A DNA stretch of 64,000 nt, taken from contig JAWZYV010002471.1 in the NCBI GenBank assembly GCA_038373885.1, positions 496,001 to 560,000 on the forward strand, in the 5' to 3' direction. Both the position numbers and the translations under genes were made by a program. This document shows, one piece after another, positions 46,367 to 57,751 of the stretch; position 1 is the stretch's first letter; each line of letters begins with the position of its first letter. Source of the DNA: Cheiracanthium punctorium. Taxonomy: Eukaryota > Arthropoda > Arachnida > Araneae > Cheiracanthiidae. The notes under the pieces were generated by a model. The model searched no databases, was not told the origin of the DNA, and saw nothing but the letters and a program-made list of their open reading frames with translations.

Positions 46367-47359
46367 TAAGGCGACCATATTTCTAACAGTGATTTGGGGA
46401 CAAATCAAGCATTGTCCTAGAATCTAAACAAAACTTGGGGACACTAGAAAATATTTTCGAGGACTTATTCGAGGACACAACTTATTACCATGTATACCCT
46501 CCAAAAAAAGAAATCGAGTAAGAGATAAATTTCCTATTTTAGATTTGCGAATAATAATTGAGTTTTTGAAAAACATAAAACGTGACAGAAATATGGAAAG
46601 TCATACTTATACATATCCTAATTCATATTCTATGATAAATAATTTTTAATATACGAAACCAACGTAGGAAATTTTTACTCGAATACTTTTTTTGGAGGGT
46701 GTATACCAGTATACCCATACTTTAAATCTTGACTGACTTTGATACTTAAAAAGGAAACCTAATAGCTCTTTATATCAATTGTGTATTCTTATTTCTAATA
46801 AATTAATGGAAGTATTTCATTCATTTATAAATATTTATTTAAAACAGTATTAAAGGAATATCATGTTGAAATACTGAAATTCATTCAAAATTTAACTCTT
46901 GGAATAGTATTTGTATTTTTCAGAAGACATTGCTTTTTACATTGGATTATTTTGTGATAATTTTTCATGAAACTTTGGACACCCTCTAAAAAAATTATTC
47001 GAGTGCAAGAAAATTTTCGTACGTCAATATCAAGCATGGTTCTTCATTAAAAGTGATTAATAATTAACAAAACTCAATTGGGAAATTTGGCTCATAGTCG
47101 GATACTTTATTGAATGTCTGTACACGTTACACACACAATGATAGCAAATGTTTGCAGAGATCGAATTTCATTGTTTCTCAGAGTAGATGGCGCTTTTAGT
47201 TGGTTTATTTTTCTTATTTCTTCAATTATTTCTGAAAGAAATAAACTAAACGGAAACTTTCAGGGAAAAAAATTCAAATCTTTAAATTTGGGGACAAAAT
47301 GAAAAAAAGATCTATATTTGGGGACTGTTCTCGAATTTCGAGGACGTATGGTCACCTTA
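46367..47359. mobile_element. hAT-like non-autonomous element, copy A (993 bp)
   Basis: The inverted ends read TAAGGCGACCATA (left) and TATGGTCACCTTA (right). A perfect 8-bp target duplication, TAATAGAC, flanks it at 46,359-46,366 and 47,360-47,367. Just inside are ATTTGGGGACAAATC and CTCGAATTTCGAGGAC. It is AT-rich with no transposase. A shorter sister copy lies 180 bp downstream. The 8-bp duplication supports hAT; the terminal TA is unusual for hAT, so the superfamily is an inference. Confidence 0.85.
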
Positions 47360-47538
47360 TAATAGACCCTATGTGCATTTGATACCAACCAACAGAAGAA
47401 AACACCAGTTTAGAAACACAGTTAAAGAAAAATACCACAACATAGACTTTCTCTTGATTCAAATCCTACGGAAAAACGTTTTAAGAAAACAGTGAAAGAA
47501 TAATTGTCCAACACAGACACTTCCTGGATGCTAACCTA

Positions 47539-48301
47539 AGTTGACCATATTTATAAACAGTATTTTGGGGACAAATCAAGCATTGTCCTGGAATCTTAGG
47601 AGAACTTGGGGACACTAGAAAATATCTTTGGGGACTTATTCGAGGACACAACATATTACCATGCTAATAGCTCTTTATATCAGTTGTGTATTCTTATTTC
47701 TAATAAATTAATGGAAGTATTTATAAATATATATTTAAACCAGAAATATGAAAGGAAAACCATGTTGAAATATTGCAATTTATTCATAATTTAATACTTG
47801 GCATAGTATTTGTATCTTTCAGAAGACACTGCTTTTTACATTGGCTCGTTTTGTGATCATTTTTCATGAAACCTTTTACACCCTCTAAAAAAGTATTCGA
47901 GTGCAAGAAAAATTTCGTACTTCAATTTCATATTTAAAGCATGGTTATTCCTGAAAAGTGATTAATCATTAACAAAACTGAAATGGGAAATTTGACTCAT
48001 AGTCGAATACTTTATTGAATGTCTGTACACGCTACACATACTTTGACAAGAAATGTTTTCAGAGATCGAATTTCATTGTTTCTCTGAGTAGAAGGCGCTT
48101 TTAGTTGTTTTATTTTTCTTATTTCTTCAATTTTTTCTGAAAGAAATAAACTAAACGGAAACTTTCAGGGGAAAAAGTACAAATCTTTAAATTTGGGGAC
48201 TTTTCACGTCCCCAAGAAGTCAAGGTATTTTTAGGGACAAAGTAAAAAAAAATCTATATTTGGGGACTGTCCTCGAATTTCGAAGACTTATGGTCTCCTT
48301 T
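47539..48301. mobile_element. hAT-like non-autonomous element, copy B (763 bp)
   Basis: This is the same family as 46,367-47,359, with TAAGTTGACCATA at the left and TATGGTCTCCTTTA at the right. The flanks TGCTAACC and TGCTACCC match at 7 of 8 positions. Compared with copy A it lacks about 230 bp in the left-central part. Its separate target duplication shows independent insertion and not a local tandem duplication. Confidence 0.83.
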
Positions 48302-49242
48302 ATGCTACCCCGACATGCAGACGGAACAACGGTTTAAGAACACGGGTATGTAACACCACAAAGAAACAAACACTGGCTGCAAGCTGTTTAAGAACAGAAT
48401 AAAAGAATAACAAATGGACACACCGTGGATTCTAACCCAACCTCAAGACGGAGGCGGTTTAACACGGGGATGGAACGTCACAAAGAAACGGACCCTGGCT
48501 GCAATCAATCCTAAACAATAAACAGAACCTGCAGTTTAAAACGCGGATGCAGTACAATAATTTGAAACCTACCAACAGACGAAATCAACGCTTAAGAATA
48601 CTGTGATAGAAAAACACACAAAAAAATGTACACTATTTGCATTCGAACCCAGCAAACAGAGGAAAACATCAGTTAAAGAACACAGTTAAAGTATAATACT
48701 AGACTATGGACATTCCCGCCATTCAAACCCAACCTCCAGACGGAACAATGGCATAAGAGAACAGTTAAAGAATAATACTACAACATGGACACTTCCTAGA
48801 TTCTAACCCAATTTCCAGGCGGAACAACGGTTCAAGAACACAGGTATGGAACACCACAAAGAAACAAACCCCAGCTGCAAACGATTTAAGAACACAGTTA
48901 AAGGATAATACATGGACACTCCCTGGATTCTAACCCAACCTCCAGACGGAACAACGGTTTAAGAATATGGGGATGAACACCACAAAGAAAATGAATCTGG
49001 CTGTAACTGAATCCAAATTCAAAGAAGTTTTACTTCAATCGCGCGTAAGGATTACACGCACTCACTTTTTTTTCTGTTTGTTTTGTTTGTATTGCTTCAT
49101 TATATTCATTTTTCGTCTCGAGAATTTTTGAGCATAGCGGAAACACATTTTAAGGTCTTTGTTGAAGCTAGCACATTTTTCGCTATTGCACAAATGTACC
49201 TTAAAATTTTATTGTGGATTTCTTTATCCTTTTATGTCTTAA

Positions 49243-49620
49243 CCCTTTAACGCGCGGTGTCCTCGCCGTGAGGACACCAAACTCTGACGTTTTGACTGTT
49301 GTCAGTCACGAAAAATAGATTTGATTACTATAAAAATAGTTGCGGGTGACATAGCTCCACGAGAATTCTTTACTTCTTAGCGCGCCATTTCCCGTAAGAA
49401 AAATTGTCATGATTATTTTTAACAGCACTTACATCTTCTGAAAAGTGGAAGAATGCGAGAACAGCTGGATAGATTGCCCAATGCTGAAAAAAGGCAACCG
49501 TTGCCATCGCTCGACTTAACTACGAGCAAGATGGCGGACGATCGAAACGTTCATCGCATGCCACAGGTCTGGAGACCCTTTTTTGACGCAGCTGGCTGTG
49601 CGCGAGACACATATTTGCTC
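49243..49620. repeat. TTAA-flanked repeat, copy 2 (relative of 917-1290)
   Basis: It starts TTAA (49,239-49,242) then CCCTTTAACGCGCGG, a piggyBac-like terminal form, followed by a short hairpin (GGTGTCCTCGCCGTGAGGACACC region). The interior matches both halves of the repeat at 917-1290, one directly and one in inverse orientation. It contains AAGATGGCGG (49,528-49,537), a YY1-type motif also kept in copy 1 (991-1000). The right end is not defined. Confidence 0.65.
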
Positions 49621-49880
49621 AGATGATGGTCGTACACTTTTAAGAAACCATCGAGATGCTTTTTTGTGCGTTTGCAGTAACTTTTGACATGTATACCTCT
49701 TTAAATATACTTGCATATTGGAGCAATTCAGTATACAGATGATAAGGAAATCGGAGGTTTGATGTTGCAGCTACGTACCTCATAATCTACATCTAAAATT
49801 TTACTACACCAGTCGATAGCGAAAGTTTCAGGTAACGTTAAGTGAGGGCTGTGACTTTTCGCTCTCCGTGAAAGGGAAGA

Positions 49881-49892
49881 GCCGCCATTTTG
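49881..49892 (-). promoter_or_regulatory. YY1-like motif in a CpG-richer patch
   Basis: GCCGCCATTTTG is the reverse complement of a YY1-type site (CAAAATGGCGGC). It lies in a short patch (about 49,855-49,915) with more CpG than its neighbours. It could mark a promoter, but no exon was identified next to it. Confidence 0.25.
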
Positions 49893-50203
49893 AGGTCGTT
49901 TCGCTGCGTCACATAATATCCGTTTAGTTTAAATGTTTACTCGCAGAAATTAGGACATTCGTTTGCGTTTCAACCGTCAGTTCTCGTCAAGATCTATCGA
50001 TTGAGCATATAAAACAATAGTGTGAAATAATTATATTGAATGTGTATATGATGTTAAATTAAGAAATTAAAATAAATAATTGAATGTCGGCCTATTATTG
50101 TCCAAAAAACAAATGAAAAAGATTATACCCGAATACGGGCCGGATCTCGCTATACACCAGTCGTGATTTTCAGAAACTTTATACGTGAAACTTAATGTGT
50201 TAA

Positions 50204-50721
50204 CCCTCTCGTCACCGAATTATAAAAAAATCAGAGAAAAAAAAATCAGTCTAGCATTTAATGCATCTGAAATACTATTATAAATCATGCAAAAATATTT
50301 TTTTCTAATGTCGATTAATATTAGATTTTTCTAATATTAATTTCTGCATTTTCGAAGCATTTTGTTATACTAAAATTAATTTAAAAGGATGCACATATTA
50401 GGTAAAGGTTGAGGAATAAGAAAAAAAAACTATACTTACCTTAAAAAGAAAAGAAAACGGTAAAAAATCCGCTTAAATATTTTCATAATTTTTCTCCTGA
50501 AACAATGAAGCTAAAACTGTAAAAAATGATCTAAATTGACTAGTACTGCAATCTAGTCACGATTTATGCATCTAGTTAAGAGCCTCACATACTTTCTACA
50601 TGAATTAATGATATTGATATCACTGAAAGAAAAAAAAAAATATACTAAATTCAACTGTTTTCTCTCTAAATATTGCTATTTGAAGTAGGAGCCTCATATG
50701 AGGTTCAGGGTGACGAGAGGG
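50204..50721. mobile_element. piggyBac-like MITE (518 bp) with TTAA duplications
   Basis: Perfect 13-bp inverted ends, CCCTCTCGTCACC and GGTGACGAGAGGG, are flanked on both sides by TTAA (50,200-50,203 and 50,722-50,725). TTAA targeting plus ends beginning CCC is the signature of the piggyBac superfamily. The interior is AT-rich and non-coding, so it would have been moved by a transposase encoded elsewhere. Confidence 0.92.
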
Positions 50722-50725
50722 TTAA

Positions 50726-53470
50726 TGTCTCGCAGGAAAACTCATTTCCCGACTTCATGATCAACGAGTTTAATTTTTCTTACATTGGAACTTTTTCAAC
50801 AACGGCAGGTAATACCTGTATTTATTTAACCTTTGCTAGAAACCTCAATGTATCTTTATGCCATTTGCATGTATTTTTCGTATCACGGACCTATCATTAA
50901 TAAAGTTATAACAGTCTTTGTTTTCTTGATTTCTTTACTCCCTGAACCCGATGAAACGCAAAGAAAATTATTACTCACAGCCAAAGCCCGTTTCTCGCAG
51001 CGTCTAGGTTCCTTTTGTGCTCATCTTGAAACGCATTCCGCATTTACTTTGAAATCACTTGTGAAATTGACGTCATTTTGATGTCATGATTTTTGAACCG
51101 AGTTAAGAAACTCAATATTGGGTTAACAAAAGAATTAGATCCCGAGCTATGTATTTCTTGAAATTCTCAGGTGTCGACGAATTTAAAATTTACCATACAA
51201 TTACTGCGTTTTTTAAAATTTTTTATCTAATATGTCGGCGAGATTCTGTTTTTACCCACGGTTGACACTGTCTTTTTAAATTGCCAGGCTTAAAAAAAAA
51301 TATTGGTTGCGAAGGCGATAAAAAAATTGTACATTTCAGATGATATGATGCGAAATGGTGGATACGCCTGACCTCCCGGAAAGTTTTATTGAAATTTAAT
51401 TAAAGAAAAAGAAATGCGTGTATAATATGATATGGTTGAAAAAGATATTTTTATTTATGTCAGCGTTGCCTTTTGTAGTGGAGAACTCAATACTCTGCTG
51501 AGCAAATTTTTGGTGCTTTACGAAAAAACTAACGCTGAAAGCTAACTTTAGACAAGTTTTCAGTAGTTTTGGAGTAAATTTTCGTGCTCCATTTTGAATT
51601 AAACGCTACTTATGTGATAATCTGCCAAAATTATTTGGCGAAAATACCGTTCTTCGGCAATGGTTGTAGATCTTAACATCAAGTGCGTTTACTGCTTATT
51701 AATCTCTCTGAGATGTATTATTATTTTAAAATAGCGAAATCGTGCCAAAATAAAGGTGAGTGCGTTTTCCCGTTATTTTTATAACCTGTGTTTTCGTAAT
51801 ATATTTTCTCACACACACACAAACACACAATCGTCACGTAGAATATGTTTAGGTGTACAGCCGGCGTTACGAAATATTTCATCTTGTTAATGGATAGTAA
51901 TCAATTAACCTCCGTCAATGTAGAGTAGTGTATGGTGTTTAAGAACGGAGATTTTTTTAATAATTTACAAACCCATATTAGTAGAAGGAGGGGTGAATAA
52001 CAAAGTGAAACTCAAATTTCATAAAATAGGATAACGGCGAATAACAGCTATGAAAATAAGGAAAGTTATAGAATTGGCATGAAGTTAGCTAAAAAGCAAA
52101 GATTTGAGAAAAACCCATAACCCTACAGTATATTATGCACGGCGAAAACCCAGCAAATACGAAAACTATCTCCCTGCTTAAAATCCTGGTTGTAACAACC
52201 GCAAAAGAAAATTAAATTTAATAATATCGGTTTATTTACGGGTATTCATAAAAAAATATTGTGTTTATGTTTTCTAGATACAGCAAAATATAGTTAGTAT
52301 AAAATATAGCTATTCAATAGAGATATCATGGTAAAACTTCTTCGGAAAATCAAAAGACGTTCTTAAAACGTAATAACAACTAGAGGGATATGCTACTATT
52401 CAGTGGTTCTTCAGTCTTTTTATACAAACTTTAGACTGAAAAGATGTCACAGCAAGAAACTACAATAAGCTCATGCTCAATAAAAAATTATTCACATTAA
52501 ATTATATTTCAAAGTTTCACATGACTATGATATTAAATATATTAAAATATGCATTGATTTGTCAGCAAATTTTGCCAAAGACGTCTAAAAATCTGACAAT
52601 CATTATAATAATATAATTAATTAATACATATATACATATAAATATATATGTATATATATACACTATCATATCTTATTACATCGCTTATATTATGTATTAC
52701 AATGCAACAGTTAAACTATTAAGTTCCTCCTACCTTAACCTTTAGCGCTCACTTGGCGACGGCCTTGGCGTAATTTCAACTTTACACAAATTCCTGAAAC
52801 TTTGAAGAGCATTTTCTTTTGCCACCTTCTTCTGTGAAATTTTTTGTGGAAATGACGGTTCCTGCTGAGTTCTCTTTGTTGTGATATTATTGGCACCACA
52901 TTGTTAGTGTTTGTTTGTTATGTAAACAAACGCAACAAATGTCTCCCAACAATGATATGACATTGTTACGTCATCTAATGTAAATTATGCTGATATAGGA
53001 ATTTTATAGAAAATTATGAAAAAAATTGAAAAAAATCAGAAAATTTCACAAATAATAAAGTTTTATACACATTTCCCACACTGAATATCAATCAGCATCA
53101 CAATTTGCAGTCATATGTTAAAGAAAATCTAATAAAAAGCAATATTCTGCCTCCTATTCTCTCAAGCGTGAATCACACTAAACACACATAATTTTACTCT
53201 AAATTCCCTATTTCAAATAAAATTACAGAATATTAGATAAATAAAGATGCTCCTCACTCTCTTACACATATTCTTTTTCATTCAATTCCTTCTTTCCCAT
53301 CGTGAAACCTTCATACAATCATACAGTTCATCCAAAGATTTCTCCTTTTCGTTCCAAAAATTTCATATTTTTATTAACTTCATGCTGGAAATTGATAATT
53401 TCTCATCATTTTGCATTGCTTTCATGTAATACCATTACTTTTTATACATAATACCTGACGTAACCATTTA
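50726..53470. other. No recognised gene; scattered motif-like sites
   Basis: AT-rich sequence. Points noted: an octamer-like ATTTGCAT near 50,864, a full CRE palindrome TGACGTCA at 51,068-51,075, a strong consensus 5' splice site (AAGGTGAGT) at about 51,753-51,761, and TA-rich microsatellite at 52,625-52,665. Facing forkhead-type sites GTTTGTTT and GTAAACAAAC lie at 52,909-52,931. TTAACCTTTAGCGCTCACTT at 52,735 resembles another piggyBac-type end, without a partner. None is tied to a recognisable exon. Confidence 0.35.
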
Positions 53471-55730
53471 ACGTAACGACCCAGAAACGTAACGATGCGA
53501 GATTTCAAAATTTAGCTCATGTGTAATTTCAACCGACTTTCTCGTAAATTCTAAATCTATTTTATAAAATTTACTTAAAATAATTAAATATTTACAAATA
53601 TGTACTGTTTTTAACTTCGAAAATATAGTAATTTCATGTTTTACTTTGAAAAGTAACTGAAAATGTGTACCACATTTATTGACAAGCTTTCATATTAAAT
53701 CAATGTTTTGTAGTATTTAATAACAAAACATTCATATTCTGTATAAAAACTGTAAATATTTGCAAATATTTATCGTTTTTAGAAAAAAATAAAGGGTAAT
53801 TTAATGTTTTACATTAAAAAATACATGAAAATTTAGTTTACTACTTGCGATGTTACCATGTTTAGCAAATTTCTTCTTAAACACCAGAAACGGACAGACA
53901 GATTAGAATCAGTACATACTTTGCAAATAATGATTACTTTTATCTTGAACATGTCGATAAGATATTGTTTTTGTACAGAAAAGTGTAAAACATTGAGATA
54001 CAAGTTCCTACAAGTTAGCATAAACTTTCTATTTTCGATTTTTCCAATAAAAGGTGAGAAAATCAGCAATATTAAATCAAAATAAACTGTTAGCAAAATA
54101 AATGTAAGTGTTTTTAGTAAACATAATTGTACCTTGATATTTTTTCATAAGAAATCGTCTTAACAAATTGTAATGCGAGTTTGTTTCAAGTTAGCGTATG
54201 TAGGTTCAGTAAATTTTCACAGAAGGGCAGCATAAAAACAGAAATATCATTAAAATAAACATACAATAGCAAAATCTTACTGATTCTATCATATTTGTGC
54301 TATAGTTTAAATGATATCATAAGTAAACGTGCAAAAACTTTCAATGTTTTTGTATTCTGCAAGCATCGTACAGAGTATACATGCATTTTTAGCGACTTTT
54401 CTCAGTAGTTTAGCAAACAGTATGTATTATATCATTAAAATAAACATATATTTACAAAATTTCAATGATTTTAGCATGTACAAAATGTTTTCCTGTTTTT
54501 ATAAGTAAAATTGTGAAATAAAAGATACCTTGTTGGGCTCATTTTTAGCCCATTTTCTCATAAATTTGCTACAAATACTTATCGTTTTTAACATAGAATA
54601 GTAGTTTAACAGTTTTAGCTGTAAAAATGCACGAGAAACTAACTTATGGCATGTTACCATGTTTAATGAACTTCTTAGATTCCATAGCTAACCAAAACTA
54701 TTAAAATGAGCATGAATTTTTACAAATACGTATTTCTTTCAATCTTGAACAAATTGATGATATAGTTTTTACAGAGAAAAGGATAAAATATTTCTAAAGG
54801 CGTTCCTGCCCGTTAGTGTAAACATACTTTTAGTGACGATTATGTTAAGATATAATATACAAAATGTAACATTACACCAAAATAAACTAATATTAACCAA
54901 AATTTAATTCCTTTTAGCAAACATAACTTAGCGATTTAATGTTTTCATAAATAAGATTCTTTAAAAATTATGATCCAAGTTGGTTCAGATAAATGTACGT
55001 GTATATTTAGTTAATTTTTGTCGTAAGTTTACAAGTCCAATGTGTAATATCACATTAAATGTGCATTCACGATATTCTATTGGTTTTAACATACGTACGT
55101 TAGAAATTTACCACTATCATAATTAGACAGGTAAATTCAGGGTAAAAGGGGTTCAGGATACAAATAATTAATAATAGTCCATGGATTGAATTTTTCCGAT
55201 CTAAACAAATGCATGTATATAGCATGACTTTTATTTACGATTAGTTTCCTTTACCGCAAATAAGTTTCGCTTTTGAACAGCGTATGAGATGCACACCTCC
55301 TACCGCTCTTTATATCCCTGTTCGATGGCACAGCTATAGCAGGAATCATTCTGACGCAATCGAGCGTGTCCACTTGTCATTTGGGAAAACTTTCGTAATT
55401 TTAGGGAATTTTCATTCAAATTTGGTTAGCAAAGTAATACTAAATGTGTGAAGGTCCCGGGTTCGGGTCCCATCGCGCGGCTGTCGATCTAACGGTCTGG
55501 CGTTTTGGGAGGTTTTCTCCTGATGTAACGTGAATACGTGTTAGAACCCCTTAGAAAGTCCATATATCAAGGCACCCCATCCTTGGCCGATCGCCGTAGC
55601 GCAGCGTTTCCATAATCACACACAAAGAAACAAACAAACGAGAATCACACAAACAAACAGCAAAGTAATACTCCATTAAAATAAACATTTTTGACAAAAC
55701 TGTTTGTTTAACTCTATGTTTTGGAAATTT
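53470..55730. repeat. Degenerate AT-rich satellite (~800-bp direct repeat with a shorter sub-period)
   Basis: Blocks repeat at an offset of about 800 bp: 53,775-53,880 with 54,583-54,680 (shared GTTACCATGTTTA); 53,928-54,045 with 54,724-54,850; and 54,103-54,170 with 54,908-54,975. Within this, ATCATTAAAATAAACAT recurs at 54,246 and 54,431 (185 bp apart), and a relative (TCCATTAAAATAAACAT) stands at about 55,672 after the SINE. The frames of 75-87 codons here are not conserved between copies, so coding is unlikely. Confidence 0.65.
55442..55658 (+). mobile_element. SINE copy with perfect 14-bp target duplication
   Basis: AGCAAAGTAATACT flanks the insert at 55,428-55,441 and 55,659-55,672. 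The insert has the B box (GGGTTCGGGTCCC, 55,459-55,471), the GTCGATCTAACGGTCTGGCG body and the CAAACAAACGAGAATCACAC-type tail, but lacks the A-box head, so it is 5'-truncated by about 50 bp. It interrupts the degenerate satellite, hence is younger than it. Confidence 0.93.
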
Positions 55731-55839
55731 AAACCTCCCTACCCTTAAAATTTCGCAACCTTTTAAATGCAGTTACAAGATAGTACAGAGTAGTGCACTT
55801 ATTAGGTTAAGGTTGTATTTTTATTGTTTTTTCTTTCTA

Positions 55840-56160
55840 ATGGACGGGACAGCTGCCTACTTTAGTCTAGACCGCTACGAGATCCAGAGATGTTAGTATT
55901 TTCATTATGGAGACGCGCCTACGAGGCAGGTCGACCTTGCTCCCCATGAGTGGTCTCCTAATGTTGAACCAATTTCAAGTAAGAGACCAAACATCTGGAT
56001 TAGCACCCCCAGGGGTATCGTTTGAGCTTGGAAGACATTGGAGCCACGGCAAATTTTACGTATACCTTTAGCACACACGGTCCGCATTGGACTCAGTCGA
56101 GGGAGGACTAAGTACTGGCCAAGCCGGTGCTGCTTCACTTTCAGTGAAATATTGGGAACC
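55840..56160. other. GC-richer unidentified stretch
   Basis: This segment is less AT-rich than its surroundings. A minus-strand frame of 114 codons crosses its right part (55,905-56,249) and runs into the neighbouring element, so it is probably incidental. I see no tRNA-like head or second copy. It may be an unrecognised repeat. Confidence 0.35.
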
Positions 56161-56164
56161 GAGT

Positions 56165-56561
56165 AGGTCCGGACTGGCCAGGTCGGCTGGTCGGCGATTG
56201 CCGAGAGACCCAGCCCAAGAGGCCCGGTGATGCCCACAAAAATGAACATACTACTTTATAATTGGAATAATTTGGTATATGCATCAGAGTAATTTGATTA
56301 TTTATATTAGAGAAATCGTACGCTTTTACATAATGTTGCACATAGCTTTTACATAGTGTGCGGGGGGACCACACAGACCCCGCAGCTCGAGGGGGACCCG
56401 GAATACTCAGGGGCCCCAAAAGCTCTATAATAGTTAAATGCGATTTTTAGGCACGCAAGCTTAACTTTCAAATATTGCATATTCTAATCTTTTATTCCCT
56501 CTAAATTCCTCGGTAACGTATGCCCCTAGACAAGAGCCCCCTAAGAAGCCAGTCCGGGTCT
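56165..56561. mobile_element. TIR element (397 bp) with 10-bp direct duplication
   Basis: Inverted ends AGGTCCGGACTGGCC (left) and CCAGTCCGGGTCT (right) are flanked by perfect 10-bp repeats, GGAACCGAGT, at 56,155-56,164 and 56,562-56,571. Duplications of 8-11 bp occur with Mutator-like and hAT or P-type elements; I cannot choose between them. The interior has GC-rich parts but no transposase. It abuts the left edge of the foldback element. Confidence 0.75.
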
Positions 56562-56640
56562 GGAACCGAGTTTAACCAACACCTCCTACTTATAGAAAGC
56601 CTAACAACGAAAGCTTTGACGTCAGCACTAGGCCTTCAAG

Positions 56641-56880
56641 CAGTGGCGGATCTAGAAATTTTTTTGGGGAAGGGTTAAATATTTAAAAAAGCTTATTTCA
56701 CCCAGTTGAAATGTACTATAAATCAAAATTTTAGTCTAAACCAATGTGCTTGCTTTTGTGAGGAGCTAAGTTATAAAATATGATCATTTTAGCTATTTAA
56801 AGTGTATAATAAAGCAGAATGTTTCCCTTTAGCAATCTCTTTTGGGGGGGAGGGGCTGAAACCCCCTGAATCCCCTACTG
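56641..56880. mobile_element. hAT-like MITE (240 bp) in the foldback left arm
   Basis: The element starts CAGTGGCGGATCTAG and ends CCCCTACTG. The flanks CCTTCAAG and ATTTCAAG match at 6 of 8 positions. The foldback's other arm reads AGGCCTTCAAAAACGACG across the same point and so shows the empty site, confirming both boundaries. It was inserted after the foldback formed. Confidence 0.85.
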
Positions 56881-56956
56881 ATTTCAAGTAATGACGTCAT
56901 CACACTTTTATCTTCATAAAGTAAAACTATTTAAATTTTCTGGTGAATGCTACAAA

Positions 56957-57030
56957 CAGGGGCGTAGCCAGGGGGGGATATCAGAATATATCTCCCCCCC
57001 CCCCGAAAAATTTTCCTGGCTGCTCGTCTG
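56957..57030. mobile_element. Tiny hAT-like MITE (74 bp) with perfect 8-bp TSD
   Basis: The element starts CAGGGGCGTAGCCAGG and its other end, read inversely, is CAGACGAGCAGCCAGG. GCTACAAA stands on both sides (56,949-56,956 and 57,031-57,038), a perfect 8-bp duplication. The 10-C run in the middle is a likely site of length variation. It is one of the shortest intact-looking elements in the window. Confidence 0.88.
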
Positions 57031-57479
57031 GCTACAAATATTAGACAATAGATAAAAATTAAGATACCTTTGTGATACAAAACAATCCATTATGGTCTAT
57101 TTCCTTATTACATTAATATATATAATTAGTTACAGTTAAAAACTTCCCTTTGTCGTAAAATTAAATTTCTATCTTAAATCATTAAAATGCTGTTGTGCGC
57201 GAGTAAATTCACCGGAAATTTTAAGTAGTTTTACTTTATGAAAGTTAAATTGTGGTGCGTCGTTTTTGAAGGCCTACTGATGACGTGAAAGCTTGGTGAC
57301 GTAGCAGTTGTTAGGCTAGGTGTTGGTTTAACTGATTGATCTATTGCCGGATCAGAATGTTCCATTAAAAAAAAAAAAAAAAAAAAAAGAAGAAGAAGAA
57401 GAAAAATAGCTTCAAAAGCAAATCATTGACGGTAAACGTTCGAAAAAATCAATACTGATTCTTCACAAACTGTACTAAA

Positions 57480-57751
57480 CAGTGGCGCACACAAGGGAGG
57501 GGTCCAAGGGGTCCGGACCCCTCCCAAAAGAATTGTCAATTTTCCTTCGTTAAATCGTCAGGTAATTTTTGACTTTTAAATATGTTAGAAGACATCAAAT
57601 TCTTATTTTCAGCAGCTAAGACAGATAAATAAAATCACAGTAAAAGGGGGTTACGATAAAAATATAAAAAATTCGCATTTTTTTAGGTGGTTGGTGTCAC
57701 AGTTTTATGGGTTGGACCCCCCTCCAAGAAAAAATCCAGTGTGCGCCACTG
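57480..57751. mobile_element. hAT-like MITE (272 bp), 13-bp TIRs
   Basis: Perfect 13-bp inverted ends, CAGTGGCGCACAC and GTGTGCGCCACTG, are flanked by GTACTAAA and GTACTAAG (7 of 8). Just inside are runs of GGGGTCC and its complement. It is non-coding. The CAGTGGCG ends relate it to the other hAT-like elements here, but the internal sequence is a different subfamily. Confidence 0.9.

Larger units (their letters stand above)
46090..49015. repeat. Degenerate tandem repeat, ~80-90-bp unit
   Basis: Outside the two inserted hAT elements (so 46,090-46,366, 47,368-47,538 and 48,302-49,015) one phrase recurs: CTAACCCAACCTCCAGACGG, then AACAACGGTTTAAGAACACAG, then either TATGGAACACCACAAAGAAA or TTAAAGAATAATAC with ATGGACACTTCCTGGATT. 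Copies are diverged and of uneven length. A fragment also lies inside the satellite break near 44,005-44,050. No coding potential. Confidence 0.8.
56569..57333. mobile_element. Foldback element with ~130-bp inverted arms
   Basis: The left arm, 56,569-56,640 plus 56,889-56,950, pairs with the right arm, about 57,200-57,333, as reverse complements. The ends read AGTTTAACCAACACCT and AGGTGTTGGTTTAACT. The shared phrase TTCATAAAGTAAAACTA lies in the inner arm. The left arm is split by a hAT insertion (56,641-56,880), and the loop holds another (56,957-57,030). It is non-coding. Confidence 0.8.

Noticed and set aside
53833..54096. Frames of 75-87 codons on both strands
   Set aside because: The same phrase repeated 800 bp downstream does not preserve either frame; the region is degenerate satellite.
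55905..56419. Minus-strand frames of 114 and 92 codons
   Set aside because: They run through the boundary of a TIR element and its target duplication and have low-complexity Gly/Pro-rich translation from GC-rich transposon sequence.
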